Assembly: GCA_959347425.1 (NCBI GenBank)
Contig: OY365741.1
Span: 62,001 to 126,000, forward strand
DNA: 64,000 nt
Direction: 5' to 3'
DNA from: an uncultured Amylibacter sp.
GTDB taxonomy: Bacteria > Pseudomonadota > Alphaproteobacteria > Rhodobacterales > Rhodobacteraceae
Shown here: positions 55,869-63,713 of the stretch, piece after piece
How the letters are laid out: each line of letters begins with the position of its first letter
How positions within the stretch are numbered: position 1 is the first letter of the stretch
Made by a program: the position numbers and the translations under genes
The notes under the pieces: generated by a model
The model's input: the letters and a program-made list of their open reading frames with translations, nothing else
What the model was told of the DNA's origin: nothing
The model's database searches: none

Positions 55869-57481
55869 CCGTTAACCACCTCCCCCTCAATCTGCATCAC
55901 CGCACCCAAGCATTCCGCCACACAGGCCCGCCCTCGCCCGTTATTCTTCGCATCATACAGCGCATTATCAATCTGCGCCATCACCCCGTCAAACCCCGCC
56001 AAGCCCGCGCCACTGACCATCACCGCGCCAAGGCTCGCGCCAATCTGGCACACTTGGCTTTCAATCTGATACGGCATAGACAGCCGATTGATAATCCGCG
56101 CGGCAAAGATTTTCACCGCCATAGCATCCTCAAACCCGCGCAACAGCACGAAAAACTCATCCCCGCCCAACCGCGCCACCATATCATCGTGGCGCACGGT
56201 ATCGACCAGCCGTTTGGCGACCCTTTTCAGCACTTCATCGCCCATCACATGCCCCATCGTGTCGTTTATCCGTTTGAAATCATCCAAATCCAGCAGCAAG
56301 GCCGCGAACACCGTCGCGGGCTCTCGTTTTATCAGCCGTTTGACGGTACTCGCGACCGACCGCCTGTTATGCAGCCGAGTCAAAGGGTCGTAATACGCTT
56401 GGCGGCGAGCGGTCTGCACATCCCCGTCCAGTTGCAGAGTCAGCGCGTTTTTCGCTTGCATCAGCAACGCCTGCCCTTCCAGAAAATACATCGTATCCAC
56501 GGCCAAATCAGTTGGGCTAAAATCATTATTATTCAATATGTTATCATTCAGGGCCTGACTTAAACCCAAGCCCAAAGACAGGTTAAACAAATAGCTATTA
56601 TCGGGCAGTAGGCTAATCAAACCGACCAGATGATAGTGCGGGTCGGTGCGGGTATTTAGCACTATTTTCTGGCAACCAGCCACCCGAGGCAAATCATCGG
56701 CACTGCACAAATCATGCGGGCGTTTAAAAGCAAAAATATCAAAGAACGCCCGACCAATAACATCATCATCCAGCACTTTCGCCAAACTCCGCCCGACCGC
56801 GCGAATCGCCCCGTCTTCATCAATTATCAGGTGCATTGGCATAAAATTATCCATAACACGGCTAGGAATCTCGCAGTTAAAATCGGGTTTTTGACGGCAA
56901 ACGGGGGGGGTTGTGCGGTGGGCAGACGGATGTTGCGACCAGTTTTCGCACACAAGGTTTATGGTGAAATGTTCGGCTACGCCTTCGCCGCCCCGCCCCA
57001 CGACAATCAATGCCTCATAGCTGCTGGCCATCGCGTATAAAATCCCTTGCAAAACCGCACCAAACCCCGGTTTATGTTCGGTGCAATGCAGGATATATTG
57101 GTTATCGCCCGCGACCTCCAACCGCAAGTTTGGCAAATCCAAATCGGGGACTAAAACCGCGCCTCTGGTGTGTAATTGTTCCAAGGAATACAGGAAATCC
57201 ACGAAGGTTTCCCCGCCCAAACGTAATAATTTACGCACGGCGAGCGAGGAATGCTGGCTGACGACATAATTGCCGAAATCCTCTAACATATCATCGCGGG
57301 TGCGGCCACTGGCTAGGCAAATTGCCTCTATTAAAACTTCGGTTTCTTCGTCTGGATAAACCAGCATTGGCTCGTATTGGTCGGCGGATAATGGCGTGGC
57401 GGCGCACAACGCGTACCAGTCGTCCGCCCCCAAAATATCGCAGACATAGGATTGTAGGGCTTTGTTTATGATACCGAGCAT
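55865..57481 (-). CDS. H-NOX-like haem sensor fused to a GGDEF diguanylate cyclase
   Basis: A 538-residue putative gas sensor. Residues 1-180 resemble a haem-NO-binding (HNOB/H-NOX) domain: MLGIINKALQSYVCDILGAD, DDMLEDFGNYVV and a candidate proximal His 104 in SLEQLHTRG. Residues about 220-380 resemble the HNOB-associated domain. Residues about 385-535 are a GGDEF domain with YDPLTRLHNRR, RLGGDEFFVLL and an RxxD inhibitory site five residues earlier (RHDD), so c-di-GMP synthesis is likely. The H-NOX YxSxR haem-propionate motif is degenerate (C-x-E-x-K at about 132-136). I chose the ATG ending at 57481, preceded by AAAGGAA. NO or O2 control of cyclase activity is inferred. Confidence 0.82.
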   Translation of the reverse strand: MLGIINKALQSYVCDILGADDWYALCAATPLSADQYEPMLVYPDEETEVLIEAICLASGRTRDDMLEDFGNYVVSQHSSLAVRKLLRLGGETFVDFLYSLEQLHTRGAVLVPDLDLPNLRLEVAGDNQYILHCTEHKPGFGAVLQGILYAMASSYEALIVVGRGGEGVAEHFTINLVCENWSQHPSAHRTTPPVCRQKPDFNCEIPSRVMDNFMPMHLIIDEDGAIRAVGRSLAKVLDDDVIGRAFFDIFAFKRPHDLCSADDLPRVAGCQKIVLNTRTDPHYHLVGLISLLPDNSYLFNLSLGLGLSQALNDNILNNNDFSPTDLAVDTMYFLEGQALLMQAKNALTLQLDGDVQTARRQAYYDPLTRLHNRRSVASTVKRLIKREPATVFAALLLDLDDFKRINDTMGHVMGDEVLKRVAKRLVDTVRHDDMVARLGGDEFFVLLRGFEDAMAVKIFAARIINRLSMPYQIESQVCQIGASLGAVMVSGAGLAGFDGVMAQIDNALYDAKNNGRGRACVAECLGAVMQIEGEVVNG

Positions 57482-57630
57482 GGGGGTTCCTTTGTGGTTG
57501 GTTTGTGGCGTGGATTTGGGCAGTGTATAAGGCAAAACCGCGCTGGATCAAAACGATTTCTGTGGCGGTTTTTATATGGGTTTTACACTGGTTTTACACT
57601 GGTTTTATACGGGTTTTATGTGGTTTTTAT

Positions 57631-57763
57631 GATAATTATTTAGGCTATGCAAAAGACGCTGAGCCAAGCCCCAGCCAAAAAATAGCCCGTCCAGCTCTCC
57701 GCAGGAGGGGTGGGCGGGCGGGCAACCGAACGCAGTGAGGGCGCAACAAAAAACCTCCGCTCT
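57631..57763 (+). repeat. Partial type I dispersed element
   Basis: Only the right part is present: ATTATTTAGGCTATGC, GGAGGGGTGGGCGGGCGGGC, CGAACGCAGTGAGGGCGC and AAAAAACCTC. CAATTCA/CCATTCA heptamers follow up to about 57837. With a short array of GGTTTTAC repeats near 57585-57620, this occupies the gap before the GMC oxidoreductase. Confidence 0.75.
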
Positions 57764-57901
57764 TAACTTCCGATACCCAACCCCCAATTCTTAACAACCA
57801 ATCATTCACAATTCACCATTCATAATTCACAATTCACACCCTTGCCTCTTCCCCCCTAACCTGCTAACACCCCCCTTAAAAAAACCCAAAAAGAAACCAC
57901 C

Positions 57902-59497
57902 ATGCATTTTGACTTTGTGATTATAGGCGCGGGCTCGGCTGGATGCGCACTGGCAAACCGATTGTCCGCGAACGGGCGGCATTCGGTCGCACTATTAGAA
58001 GCAGGTGGCAAAGACACAAACCCTTGGATTCACATCCCCGTTGGCTATTTCAAAACCATGGGCAACCCGAAAACCGATTGGCAATACACCTGCAAAACCG
58101 ACCCGAACATGGGCGGGCGAGCCATGCCTTGGCCACGCGGGCGAGTCCTCGGCGGTTCCAGCTCCATTAACGGGTTGCTTTATGTCCGCGGGCAACCCGA
58201 TGACTACAACGATTGGCGCGATTTGGGCAATGACGGCTGGGGCTGGGCCGATGTCGCGCCCTATTTCAAACGCAGCGAAACATGGCACGGCACTCCGCAC
58301 GCATTGCGCGGAACGGACGGCCCCCTGCAAGTCTCCCCCACGCGATTACGCCGAACCATAGTGGATAACTGGGTGAAAGCGGGGCAAGCCGCGGGCTATC
58401 CGTTTAACCCCGATTACAACGGCGACTCGCAAACGGGGGTTGGGTATTTCCAACTGACTATGGACAAGGGGCGGCGATGCAGTTCCGCCCGCGCCTATCT
58501 ACGCGGTATTAAATCACGCAAGAACCTGACGATATTAACCCACACCATCGCCGAAAAACTGGTCATAGTCGGCAAGCGAACCACCGCCGTACGCGCCCTG
58601 CAAAACGGCAAACCGATAACTATAAACGTGGGGCGAGAGGTTATATTATGCGCGGGCGCGATAGGCTCACCCCAAATCATGATGCTATCTGGGATTGGCG
58701 AGGCGGACGCACTGGCGCGCCATAAAATCCGTCTGGTCGCAGATTTGGCGGGGGTTGGCAAAAACCTGCAAGACCATCTGCAAGCCCGCCCTATTTTCAA
58801 AACCAAACTGCCCACGATTAATACAGAGGTAAGTAATATCTTCAAACAAGCCATGATAGCCCTGCAATACGCGACCAATCGCACCGGGCCGATGGCTATG
58901 GCAGCATCGCTGGGGACGGCTTTTTTATCCACCGATGGCTCTGCCCGTCCCGATATTCAATTTCATATTCAACCGTTCAGCGCGAATAACGCCATTGAAG
59001 GCACGCATCGGTTTTCGGCATTTACTGCCTCAGTTTTGCAATTACGCCCGCACAGCACGGGGCAGATTACCCTAGCCTCCGCACGGATTGAAGACCACCC
59101 TATTATAGAGCCGAATTACTTATCCGCCCCCATTGACCAAGATATTATCGTCAAAGGCATTCAAATCGCACGGAAAATCGCCACCTTTGAGCCATTGCGC
59201 GGGGTGATTACCGAAGAATATGAACCGGGGGCTGGGATTGCCGATAGCGACACGGCGGGCTTGCTGGATTGGGCGCGACGCACGGCGGTGACGATTTATC
59301 ATCCCACGGGGACTTGCAAAATGGGTGTGGCGAGCGATAAAACGGCGGTAGTCGATAGCCGACTGCGCGTTCATGGCATTAAAGGCTTGCGAATCGCCGA
59401 TTGTTCTGTTATGCCGATTATTCCATCGGGCAATACCAACGCCCCCGCGATTATGGTCGGGGAAAAGGCCGCCGATATGATTTTACATAGTATATAG
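57902..59497 (+). CDS. GMC-family FAD oxidoreductase (choline/alcohol dehydrogenase type)
   Basis: A 531-residue flavoenzyme. The FAD motif GAGSAGCALANRLS (about 8-21) and LLEAGG are followed by the GMC signature PWPRGRVLGGSSSINGLLYV (about 78-97), GAIGSPQIMMLSGIG (about 254) and the C-terminal active-site segment YHPTGTCKMG, then NTNAPAIMVGEKAADMI. It is close in length and motifs to BetA choline dehydrogenase and to alkanol dehydrogenases. No betaine genes lie nearby, so substrate is open. A CAATTCA heptamer tract lies upstream and 16 bases separate it from the next gene. Confidence 0.88.
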   Translation: MHFDFVIIGAGSAGCALANRLSANGRHSVALLEAGGKDTNPWIHIPVGYFKTMGNPKTDWQYTCKTDPNMGGRAMPWPRGRVLGGSSSINGLLYVRGQPDDYNDWRDLGNDGWGWADVAPYFKRSETWHGTPHALRGTDGPLQVSPTRLRRTIVDNWVKAGQAAGYPFNPDYNGDSQTGVGYFQLTMDKGRRCSSARAYLRGIKSRKNLTILTHTIAEKLVIVGKRTTAVRALQNGKPITINVGREVILCAGAIGSPQIMMLSGIGEADALARHKIRLVADLAGVGKNLQDHLQARPIFKTKLPTINTEVSNIFKQAMIALQYATNRTGPMAMAASLGTAFLSTDGSARPDIQFHIQPFSANNAIEGTHRFSAFTASVLQLRPHSTGQITLASARIEDHPIIEPNYLSAPIDQDIIVKGIQIARKIATFEPLRGVITEEYEPGAGIADSDTAGLLDWARRTAVTIYHPTGTCKMGVASDKTAVVDSRLRVHGIKGLRIADCSVMPIIPSGNTNAPAIMVGEKAADMILHSI

Positions 59498-59512
59498 TAC
59501 AGGATATAAAAC

Positions 59513-60142
59513 ATGGAATTTATTTTGAGCTTTGGGCAAATTATCATTGCCGATTTGATTTTATCGGGCGATAACGCCTTGATTATAGGCATGGCGGCGG
59601 CTGGGCTTGCACCCGAACAGAGGCGATATGCTATTATCTTTGGCATGGTGATTGCTGCGGTTTTGCGGATTATCTTCGCGATATTGGCAACCACTTTATT
59701 GCAAATCCCAGCGATTTTGTTCTTTGGCTCGGTGCTGTTATTTTGGGTTTGCTGGCGGTTATATGGCGAAATCCGCCAACCAGCAGAGCATGATGCGATG
59801 GCGATGGACGGCAAGACTACGCTGTGGAGTGCCCTGATTTCCATAACGATAGCCGATGTGTCCATGTCCTTGGACAATGTGCTGGCGGTCGCGGCGATAG
59901 CCGATGGCGACACGGTTTTGCTGGTCGGCGGGCTGGGGCTGGCGATTTTGCTGATGATATTTGCCGCGACTTTGATTATGAAACTGCTGGCGCGGTATCC
60001 GTGGATTTCATGGCTGGGGCTGATTGTGCTGGTCTATGTCGCGGGGGAGATGATGTATCGTGGGATTTTTGATGCGACAAATGGGATAGGTCCGCTTTTG
60101 GGACTGATAGAGGGCTATGATTTGAGCAAAGGCGGGCATTAG
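59513..60142 (+). CDS. TerC/YjbE-type integral membrane protein
   Basis: A 209-residue inner-membrane protein with six or seven helices. SGDNALIIGMAA (about 19-30) and the acidic DVSMSLDNVLAVAAIADGD (about 117-135) are the two charged intramembrane motifs of the TerC/YjbE family, which are thought to bind metal ions. Related proteins export Mn2+ to metalloenzymes, so a role in metal homeostasis is plausible but not shown. It probably shares a transcript with the GMC gene. Confidence 0.88.
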   Translation: MEFILSFGQIIIADLILSGDNALIIGMAAAGLAPEQRRYAIIFGMVIAAVLRIIFAILATTLLQIPAILFFGSVLLFWVCWRLYGEIRQPAEHDAMAMDGKTTLWSALISITIADVSMSLDNVLAVAAIADGDTVLLVGGLGLAILLMIFAATLIMKLLARYPWISWLGLIVLVYVAGEMMYRGIFDATNGIGPLLGLIEGYDLSKGGH

Positions 60143-60292
60143 TTTGCAGCCCTAATCACCTGCCAAACATAATCACCAAACATAATCAAAGAGTTTTTAA
60201 AAGGGGTTTTTATGTTGATTCGCGGTTTTTTTACAATTTTCTGCAAAATTATCCATAATTACCAATAATTCTCACATTTATCTAACTTTTCT

Positions 60293-60343
60293 GTGATTTT
60301 ATGACATAAATCACTTGAAATCCCCCCAGAATTAGCGTAAATA
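60293..60343 (+). promoter_or_regulatory. Cassette 1 operator-like palindrome and promoter
   Basis: A near-palindrome GTGATTTT-ATGACAT-AAATCAC (60293-60314) abuts TTGAAA (60315-60320), a 17-base spacer and TAAATA (60338-60343). The same block recurs before each of the following genes. The 270-base gap after the TerC-like gene holds only this region. Confidence 0.6.
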
Positions 60344-60412
60344 TACATTATGGGTATGAAACCCATGCATCATTTGGCAATAATGCCTTCCTCAAAATAA
60401 AGGAATGGAACG

Positions 60413-60712
60413 ATGAAAACTAAAATTACAGCAACTTTAATTGTATGCGGTGCCTTATTGGCATCTGCTAGCTCTGCATCCGCCATGGAATTGGCTGGCT
60501 GGCAGTGGTGGACGGCGGAAGGCTGGCAGTGGCAGGGTGTCTCAGTAGATACAGAAACCATGCCTCTATCTACCAGTGAACCATCTAGCACTGCGTTGGC
60601 TTCTACTGAATTCGGCGGGTGTCTGCTGAATGACGAGCCTATTGATATTGAAACGCTGGTGGATTGTCGCTCTGACGCATGTCTGGGACGCAAATTCTAC
60701 TACGGTTTGTAA
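60413..60712 (+). CDS. Small secreted cysteine protein, cassette 1
   Basis: A 99-residue protein. The signal peptide MKTKITATLIVCGALLASAS-SASA is shared by all cassettes and predicts Sec export. The variable middle is short and tryptophan-rich (GWQWWTAEGWQWQG). The conserved C-terminal domain runs EFGGCLLNDEPIDIETLVDC followed by RSDACLGRKFYYGL, with three cysteines. AAAGGAATGGAAC precedes the ATG, and a terminator follows. It is the shortest member of a tandem family of at least five. No known family recognised; extracellular, pilus-like, toxin or matrix roles are all possible. Confidence 0.8.
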   Translation: MKTKITATLIVCGALLASASSASAMELAGWQWWTAEGWQWQGVSVDTETMPLSTSEPSSTALASTEFGGCLLNDEPIDIETLVDCRSDACLGRKFYYGL

Positions 60713-60747
60713 TCGCGCGTCTTTACGCAAAGTCTGATAAAAATAAT

Positions 60748-60779
60748 GGCGAGAGGTCTTTGACCCCTCGCCTTTTTTT
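60748..60779 (+). terminator. Cassette 1 intrinsic terminator
   Basis: GGCGAG-A-GGTC-TTT-GACC-C-CTCGCC folds into a ten-pair stem with one A-C mismatch, followed by seven T residues. Almost identical copies end cassettes 2, 3 and 4. Confidence 0.9.
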
Positions 60780-60898
60780 ATGTCAAGCGGTTGGGGAGCG
60801 GTGATTTGCAATGATTCGCGGTGATTCGCAGTTTTTTTGTAATTTTTCGCAAATTTCCGTAAAATTACCAATAATTATCACATTTATCTAACTTTTTT

Positions 60899-60949
60899 GT
60901 GATTTTATGTCATAAATCACTTGAAATCCCCCCAGAATTAGCGTACAAA
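60899..60949 (+). promoter_or_regulatory. Cassette 2 operator-like palindrome and promoter
   Basis: GTGATTTTATGTCATAAATCAC (60899-60920) abuts TTGAAA (60921-60926), a 17-base spacer and TACAAA (60944-60949), matching cassette 1. The 312-base gap before the gene holds only the previous terminator and this region. Confidence 0.6.
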
Positions 60950-61024
60950 TACGTTATGGGTAATAAAACCCGTGCATCATTTGGGCGATAAAGCCCATCC
61001 ATCAAAACGAAAAGGAATGGAACA

Positions 61025-61789
61025 ATGAAAAATCAAATAACAACAATCTTAGCCGTATGCGGTGCCTTATTGGCATCTGCTACAACTGCATCAGCTTTTA
61101 TGGGAGGCAAGGAGGCAGGTTCTATCTGCATCTTTGGCCAAGATGTCCATTGCTGGATTGACCCTGCTACTTACTCTTGGCAGAAAGACCACCCTGCATT
61201 TGCGGAAAATGAAGACACTGGAACTTTAGAAGCTGAAACAGATGTGGCTATGTGGACACCTACCTATGAACTCAAAGCCTGGTACTGCATGAAAGGTTCT
61301 ATGGGCAAACAGATGCAGCATAAAGACTCTACCTGTATTGGCGGAACTCCTAGACCAGTTTATGGTAGAAGAGGAGATGCAGGTGAATACACAGGTGCAA
61401 ACGATGTTGTAGTCGCAGGTGAATATACTGGTGATGCTAACCTAGAAGTCGCTATGATGACTCAGGACATGGTTGATTCTTGGAGAAGCACATTAGAGCG
61501 TCATTATGATTACTCTGCTGTCGATCTAGATGAAAATTATACAACACAGCTTGCGTTCAGAGGGAGAGGTTCTACATGCTCACTGAATCCTTATGGGAGA
61601 CGTAGCTCCTATTGCAATGATTCTGAAGTAGAGGCACCTGTGGAACTGATTACCGCTTCTACTACTGAATTCGGCAACTGTTTGCTTGATGACAAGCCTA
61701 TCGTTCTGGAAGAGCTGGTGGATTGTCGCTCAGACGCATGTTTGGGGCGCAAATTCTACTACGGGTCATTCGGCAAGGTCGGTAGATAA
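61025..61789 (+). CDS. Small secreted cysteine protein, cassette 2 (long form)
   Basis: A 254-residue member. A signal peptide ending TTASA precedes a middle with SICIFGQDVHCWIDP, then a block of about 140 residues (from DTGTLEAETDVAMWT through AVDLDENYTTQLAFRGRGS to YCNDSEVEAP) that is nearly identical to cassette 4. The C-terminal domain EFGNCLLDDKPIVLEELVDC/RSDACLGRKFYYGSFGKVGR is conserved. The block contains paired cysteines (AWYCMKGS and STCIGGTP; STCSLNPYG and SYCND). No family recognised. Confidence 0.8.
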   Translation: MKNQITTILAVCGALLASATTASAFMGGKEAGSICIFGQDVHCWIDPATYSWQKDHPAFAENEDTGTLEAETDVAMWTPTYELKAWYCMKGSMGKQMQHKDSTCIGGTPRPVYGRRGDAGEYTGANDVVVAGEYTGDANLEVAMMTQDMVDSWRSTLERHYDYSAVDLDENYTTQLAFRGRGSTCSLNPYGRRSSYCNDSEVEAPVELITASTTEFGNCLLDDKPIVLEELVDCRSDACLGRKFYYGSFGKVGR

Positions 61790-61826
61790 ACCTAGCGGTA
61801 GATAAACCTACCTATATAAAAATAAT

Positions 61827-61858
61827 GGCGAGAGGTCTTTGACCCCTCGCCTTTTTTT
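61827..61858 (+). terminator. Cassette 2 intrinsic terminator
   Basis: Same GGCGAGAGGTC/GACCCCTCGCC hairpin and T run as cassette 1. Confidence 0.9.
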
Positions 61859-61955
61859 ATGTCAAGCGGTTGGCGGAGGTGATTCGCAGTGATTCGCGGT
61901 TTTTTATGGTTTTGTGCAAAATTACCAATAATTCTCACATTTATCTAACTTTTTT

Positions 61956-62006
61956 GTGATTTTATGACATAAATTGCTTGAAATCCACCCAGAATTAGCG
62001 TACATA
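61956..62006 (+). promoter_or_regulatory. Cassette 3 promoter with a decayed palindrome
   Basis: GTGATTTTATGACATAAATTGC is the palindrome with its right arm altered; TTGAAA (61978-61983), a 17-base spacer and TACATA (62001-62006) follow. If the palindrome is an operator, this gene may be controlled differently from its neighbours. Confidence 0.55.
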
Positions 62007-62056
62007 TACATTATGGGTAATAAAGCCCATCCATCAAAACGAAAAGGAATGGAACA

Positions 62057-62416
62057 ATGAAAACTCAAATCACAGCAATCTTAATCGCATGCGGTGCCTT
62101 ATTGGCATCTGCTAGCACTGCCAATGCAGCATTCCATGGGGAACAGGCATGTCTATTCTCTTGGACTCCTAAAGCAAACATTTGCTTTGCCCCCCCCAGT
62201 AGTAGACGGGCAGACGCAGAAATAGACACCTCAGAATTTGTCCAATTCGAGACAGCGGTGATACTACCTGAACCATCTACCACTGAGTTAGCTTCCACAG
62301 AATTCGGCGGGTGTCTGCTGAATGACGCGCCTGTTGTTATTGAAACGCTGGTGGATTGTCGATCTGACGCATGTGTCGGGCGCAAAGATTACTACGGCAC
62401 GGTCAGTAATCAGTAG
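62057..62416 (+). CDS. Small secreted cysteine protein, cassette 3 (short form)
   Basis: A 119-residue member. The signal peptide ends TANA. The middle has ACLFSWTPKANICF, the paired-cysteine motif seen in the other cassettes, then EIDTSEFVQFETAVILPEP, a segment resembling part of cassette 5 (TDFVQFDTAAVVPE). The C-terminal EFGGCLLNDAPVVIETLVDC/RSDACVGRKDYYG is conserved. Not recognised as any described family. Confidence 0.8.
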   Translation: MKTQITAILIACGALLASASTANAAFHGEQACLFSWTPKANICFAPPSSRRADAEIDTSEFVQFETAVILPEPSTTELASTEFGGCLLNDAPVVIETLVDCRSDACVGRKDYYGTVSNQ

Positions 62417-62451
62417 ATAAACCTATCGGCAGATAAACCGGTATAAATAAT

Positions 62452-62483
62452 GGCGAGAGGTCTTTGACCCCTCGCCTTTTTTT
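62452..62483 (+). terminator. Cassette 3 intrinsic terminator
   Basis: Same hairpin and T run as the other cassettes. Confidence 0.9.
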
Positions 62484-62601
62484 ATGTCAAGCGGTTGGCG
62501 GAGGTGATTCGCGGTGATTCGCGGTGATTCGCAGTTTTTTTGTAATTTTTCGCAAATTTCCGTAAAATTACCAATAATTATCACATTTATCTAACTTTTT
62601 T

Positions 62602-62652
62602 GTGATTTTATGTCATAAATCACTTGAAATCCCCCCAGAATTAGCGTAAATA
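62602..62652 (+). promoter_or_regulatory. Cassette 4 operator-like palindrome and promoter
   Basis: GTGATTTTATGTCATAAATCAC (62602-62623) abuts TTGAAA (62624-62629), a 17-base spacer and TAAATA (62647-62652). Over about 130 bases it is almost identical to the region before cassette 2. Confidence 0.6.
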
Positions 62653-62726
62653 TACATTATGGGTAATAAAGCCCGTGCATCATTTGGGCGATAAAGCCCA
62701 TCCATCAAAAGAAAAGGAATGGAACA

Positions 62727-63506
62727 ATGAAAACTCAAATCACAACAATCTTAATCGTATGCGGTGCCTTATTGGCATCTGCTACAACTGCATCAGCAAT
62801 GTCTCCTAAACCAGGCCAAGCGTGCATCTTAGGCATTTGCTGGGATAAACCTAACAAATGGAAACCTAACTATGGTGGTCGTGCAGACGCAGACACTGGA
62901 ACTCTAGAAGCTGAAACAGAAGTGGCAGAAATAGACACTGGAACTCTAGAAGCTGAAACAGATGTGGCTATGTGGACACCTACCTATGAACTCAAAGCCT
63001 GGTACTGCATGAAAGGTTCTATGGGCAAACAGATGCAGCATAAAGACTCTACCTGTATTGGCGGAACTCCTAGACCAGTTTATGGTAGAAGAGGAGATGC
63101 AGGTGAATACACAGGTGCAAACGATGTTGTAGTCGCAGGTGAATATACTGGTGATGCTAACCTAGAAGTCGCTATGATGACTCAGGACATGGTCGATTCT
63201 TGGAGAAGCACATTAGAGCGTCATTATGATTACTCTGCTGTCGATCTAGATGAAAATTATGCAACACAGCTTGCGTTCAGAGGGAGAGGTTCTACATGCT
63301 CACTGAATCCTTATGGAAGACGTAGCTCCTATTGCAATGATTCTGAAGTAGAGGCACCTGTGGAACAGATTATCGCTTCTACTGAATTCGGCAACTGTCT
63401 GCTCGAGGACAAGCCTATTGATATTGAACAGCTGGTGGATTGTCGCTCAGACGCATGTTTGGGGCGCAAATTCTACTACGGGTCATTCGGCAAGGTCGGT
63501 AGATAA
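62727..63506 (+). CDS. Small secreted cysteine protein, cassette 4 (long form)
   Basis: A 259-residue member. The mature N-terminus has GQACILGICWDKPNK, then the segment DTGTLEAETEVAEIDTGTLE showing an internal duplication of DTGTLEAET. From there to the C-terminus it is nearly identical to cassette 2, differing by a few residues such as YATQ for YTTQ. The conserved C-terminal domain is EFGNCLLEDKPIDIEQLVDC/RSDACLGRKFYYG. The close identity points to recent duplication or gene conversion between cassettes. Confidence 0.8.
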   Translation: MKTQITTILIVCGALLASATTASAMSPKPGQACILGICWDKPNKWKPNYGGRADADTGTLEAETEVAEIDTGTLEAETDVAMWTPTYELKAWYCMKGSMGKQMQHKDSTCIGGTPRPVYGRRGDAGEYTGANDVVVAGEYTGDANLEVAMMTQDMVDSWRSTLERHYDYSAVDLDENYATQLAFRGRGSTCSLNPYGRRSSYCNDSEVEAPVEQIIASTEFGNCLLEDKPIDIEQLVDCRSDACLGRKFYYGSFGKVGR

Positions 63507-63543
63507 ACCTATCGGTAGATAAACCTACCTATATAAAAATAAT

Positions 63544-63574
63544 GGCGAGAGGTCTTTGACCCCTCGCCTTTTTT
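63544..63574 (+). terminator. Cassette 4 intrinsic terminator
   Basis: Same hairpin with a slightly shorter T run. Confidence 0.9.
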
Positions 63575-63628
63575 ATGGGTTTGTGCAAATTTATCTAACT
63601 TTTTTATGATTTTTTTGAAATTAATCGC

Positions 63629-63656
63629 TTGAAATCCACTTAAGGTGGCGTACATT
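63629..63656 (+). promoter_or_regulatory. Cassette 5 promoter (diverged)
   Basis: TTGAAA (63629-63634), a 16-base spacer and TACATT (63651-63656). The upstream palindrome is largely lost (ATGATTTTTTTGAAATTAATC), so regulation may differ. Confidence 0.45.
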
Positions 63657-63713
63657 TTAATCACGGACGTAAAACCCCATCAATCAAATTATCCATCAAA
63701 AAGGAATGGCACA

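Noticed and set aside
60293..60314. CRP or FNR binding site before the cassettes
   Set aside because: The arms begin with GTGA and end with TCAC, but the spacing does not fit TGTGA-N6-TCACA or TTGAT-N4-ATCAA, so I call it only a palindrome.
60566..60871. Minus-strand open frame of 101 residues over cassette 1
   Set aside because: Antisense to the secreted protein and spanning its terminator; similar shadows occur under the other cassettes.
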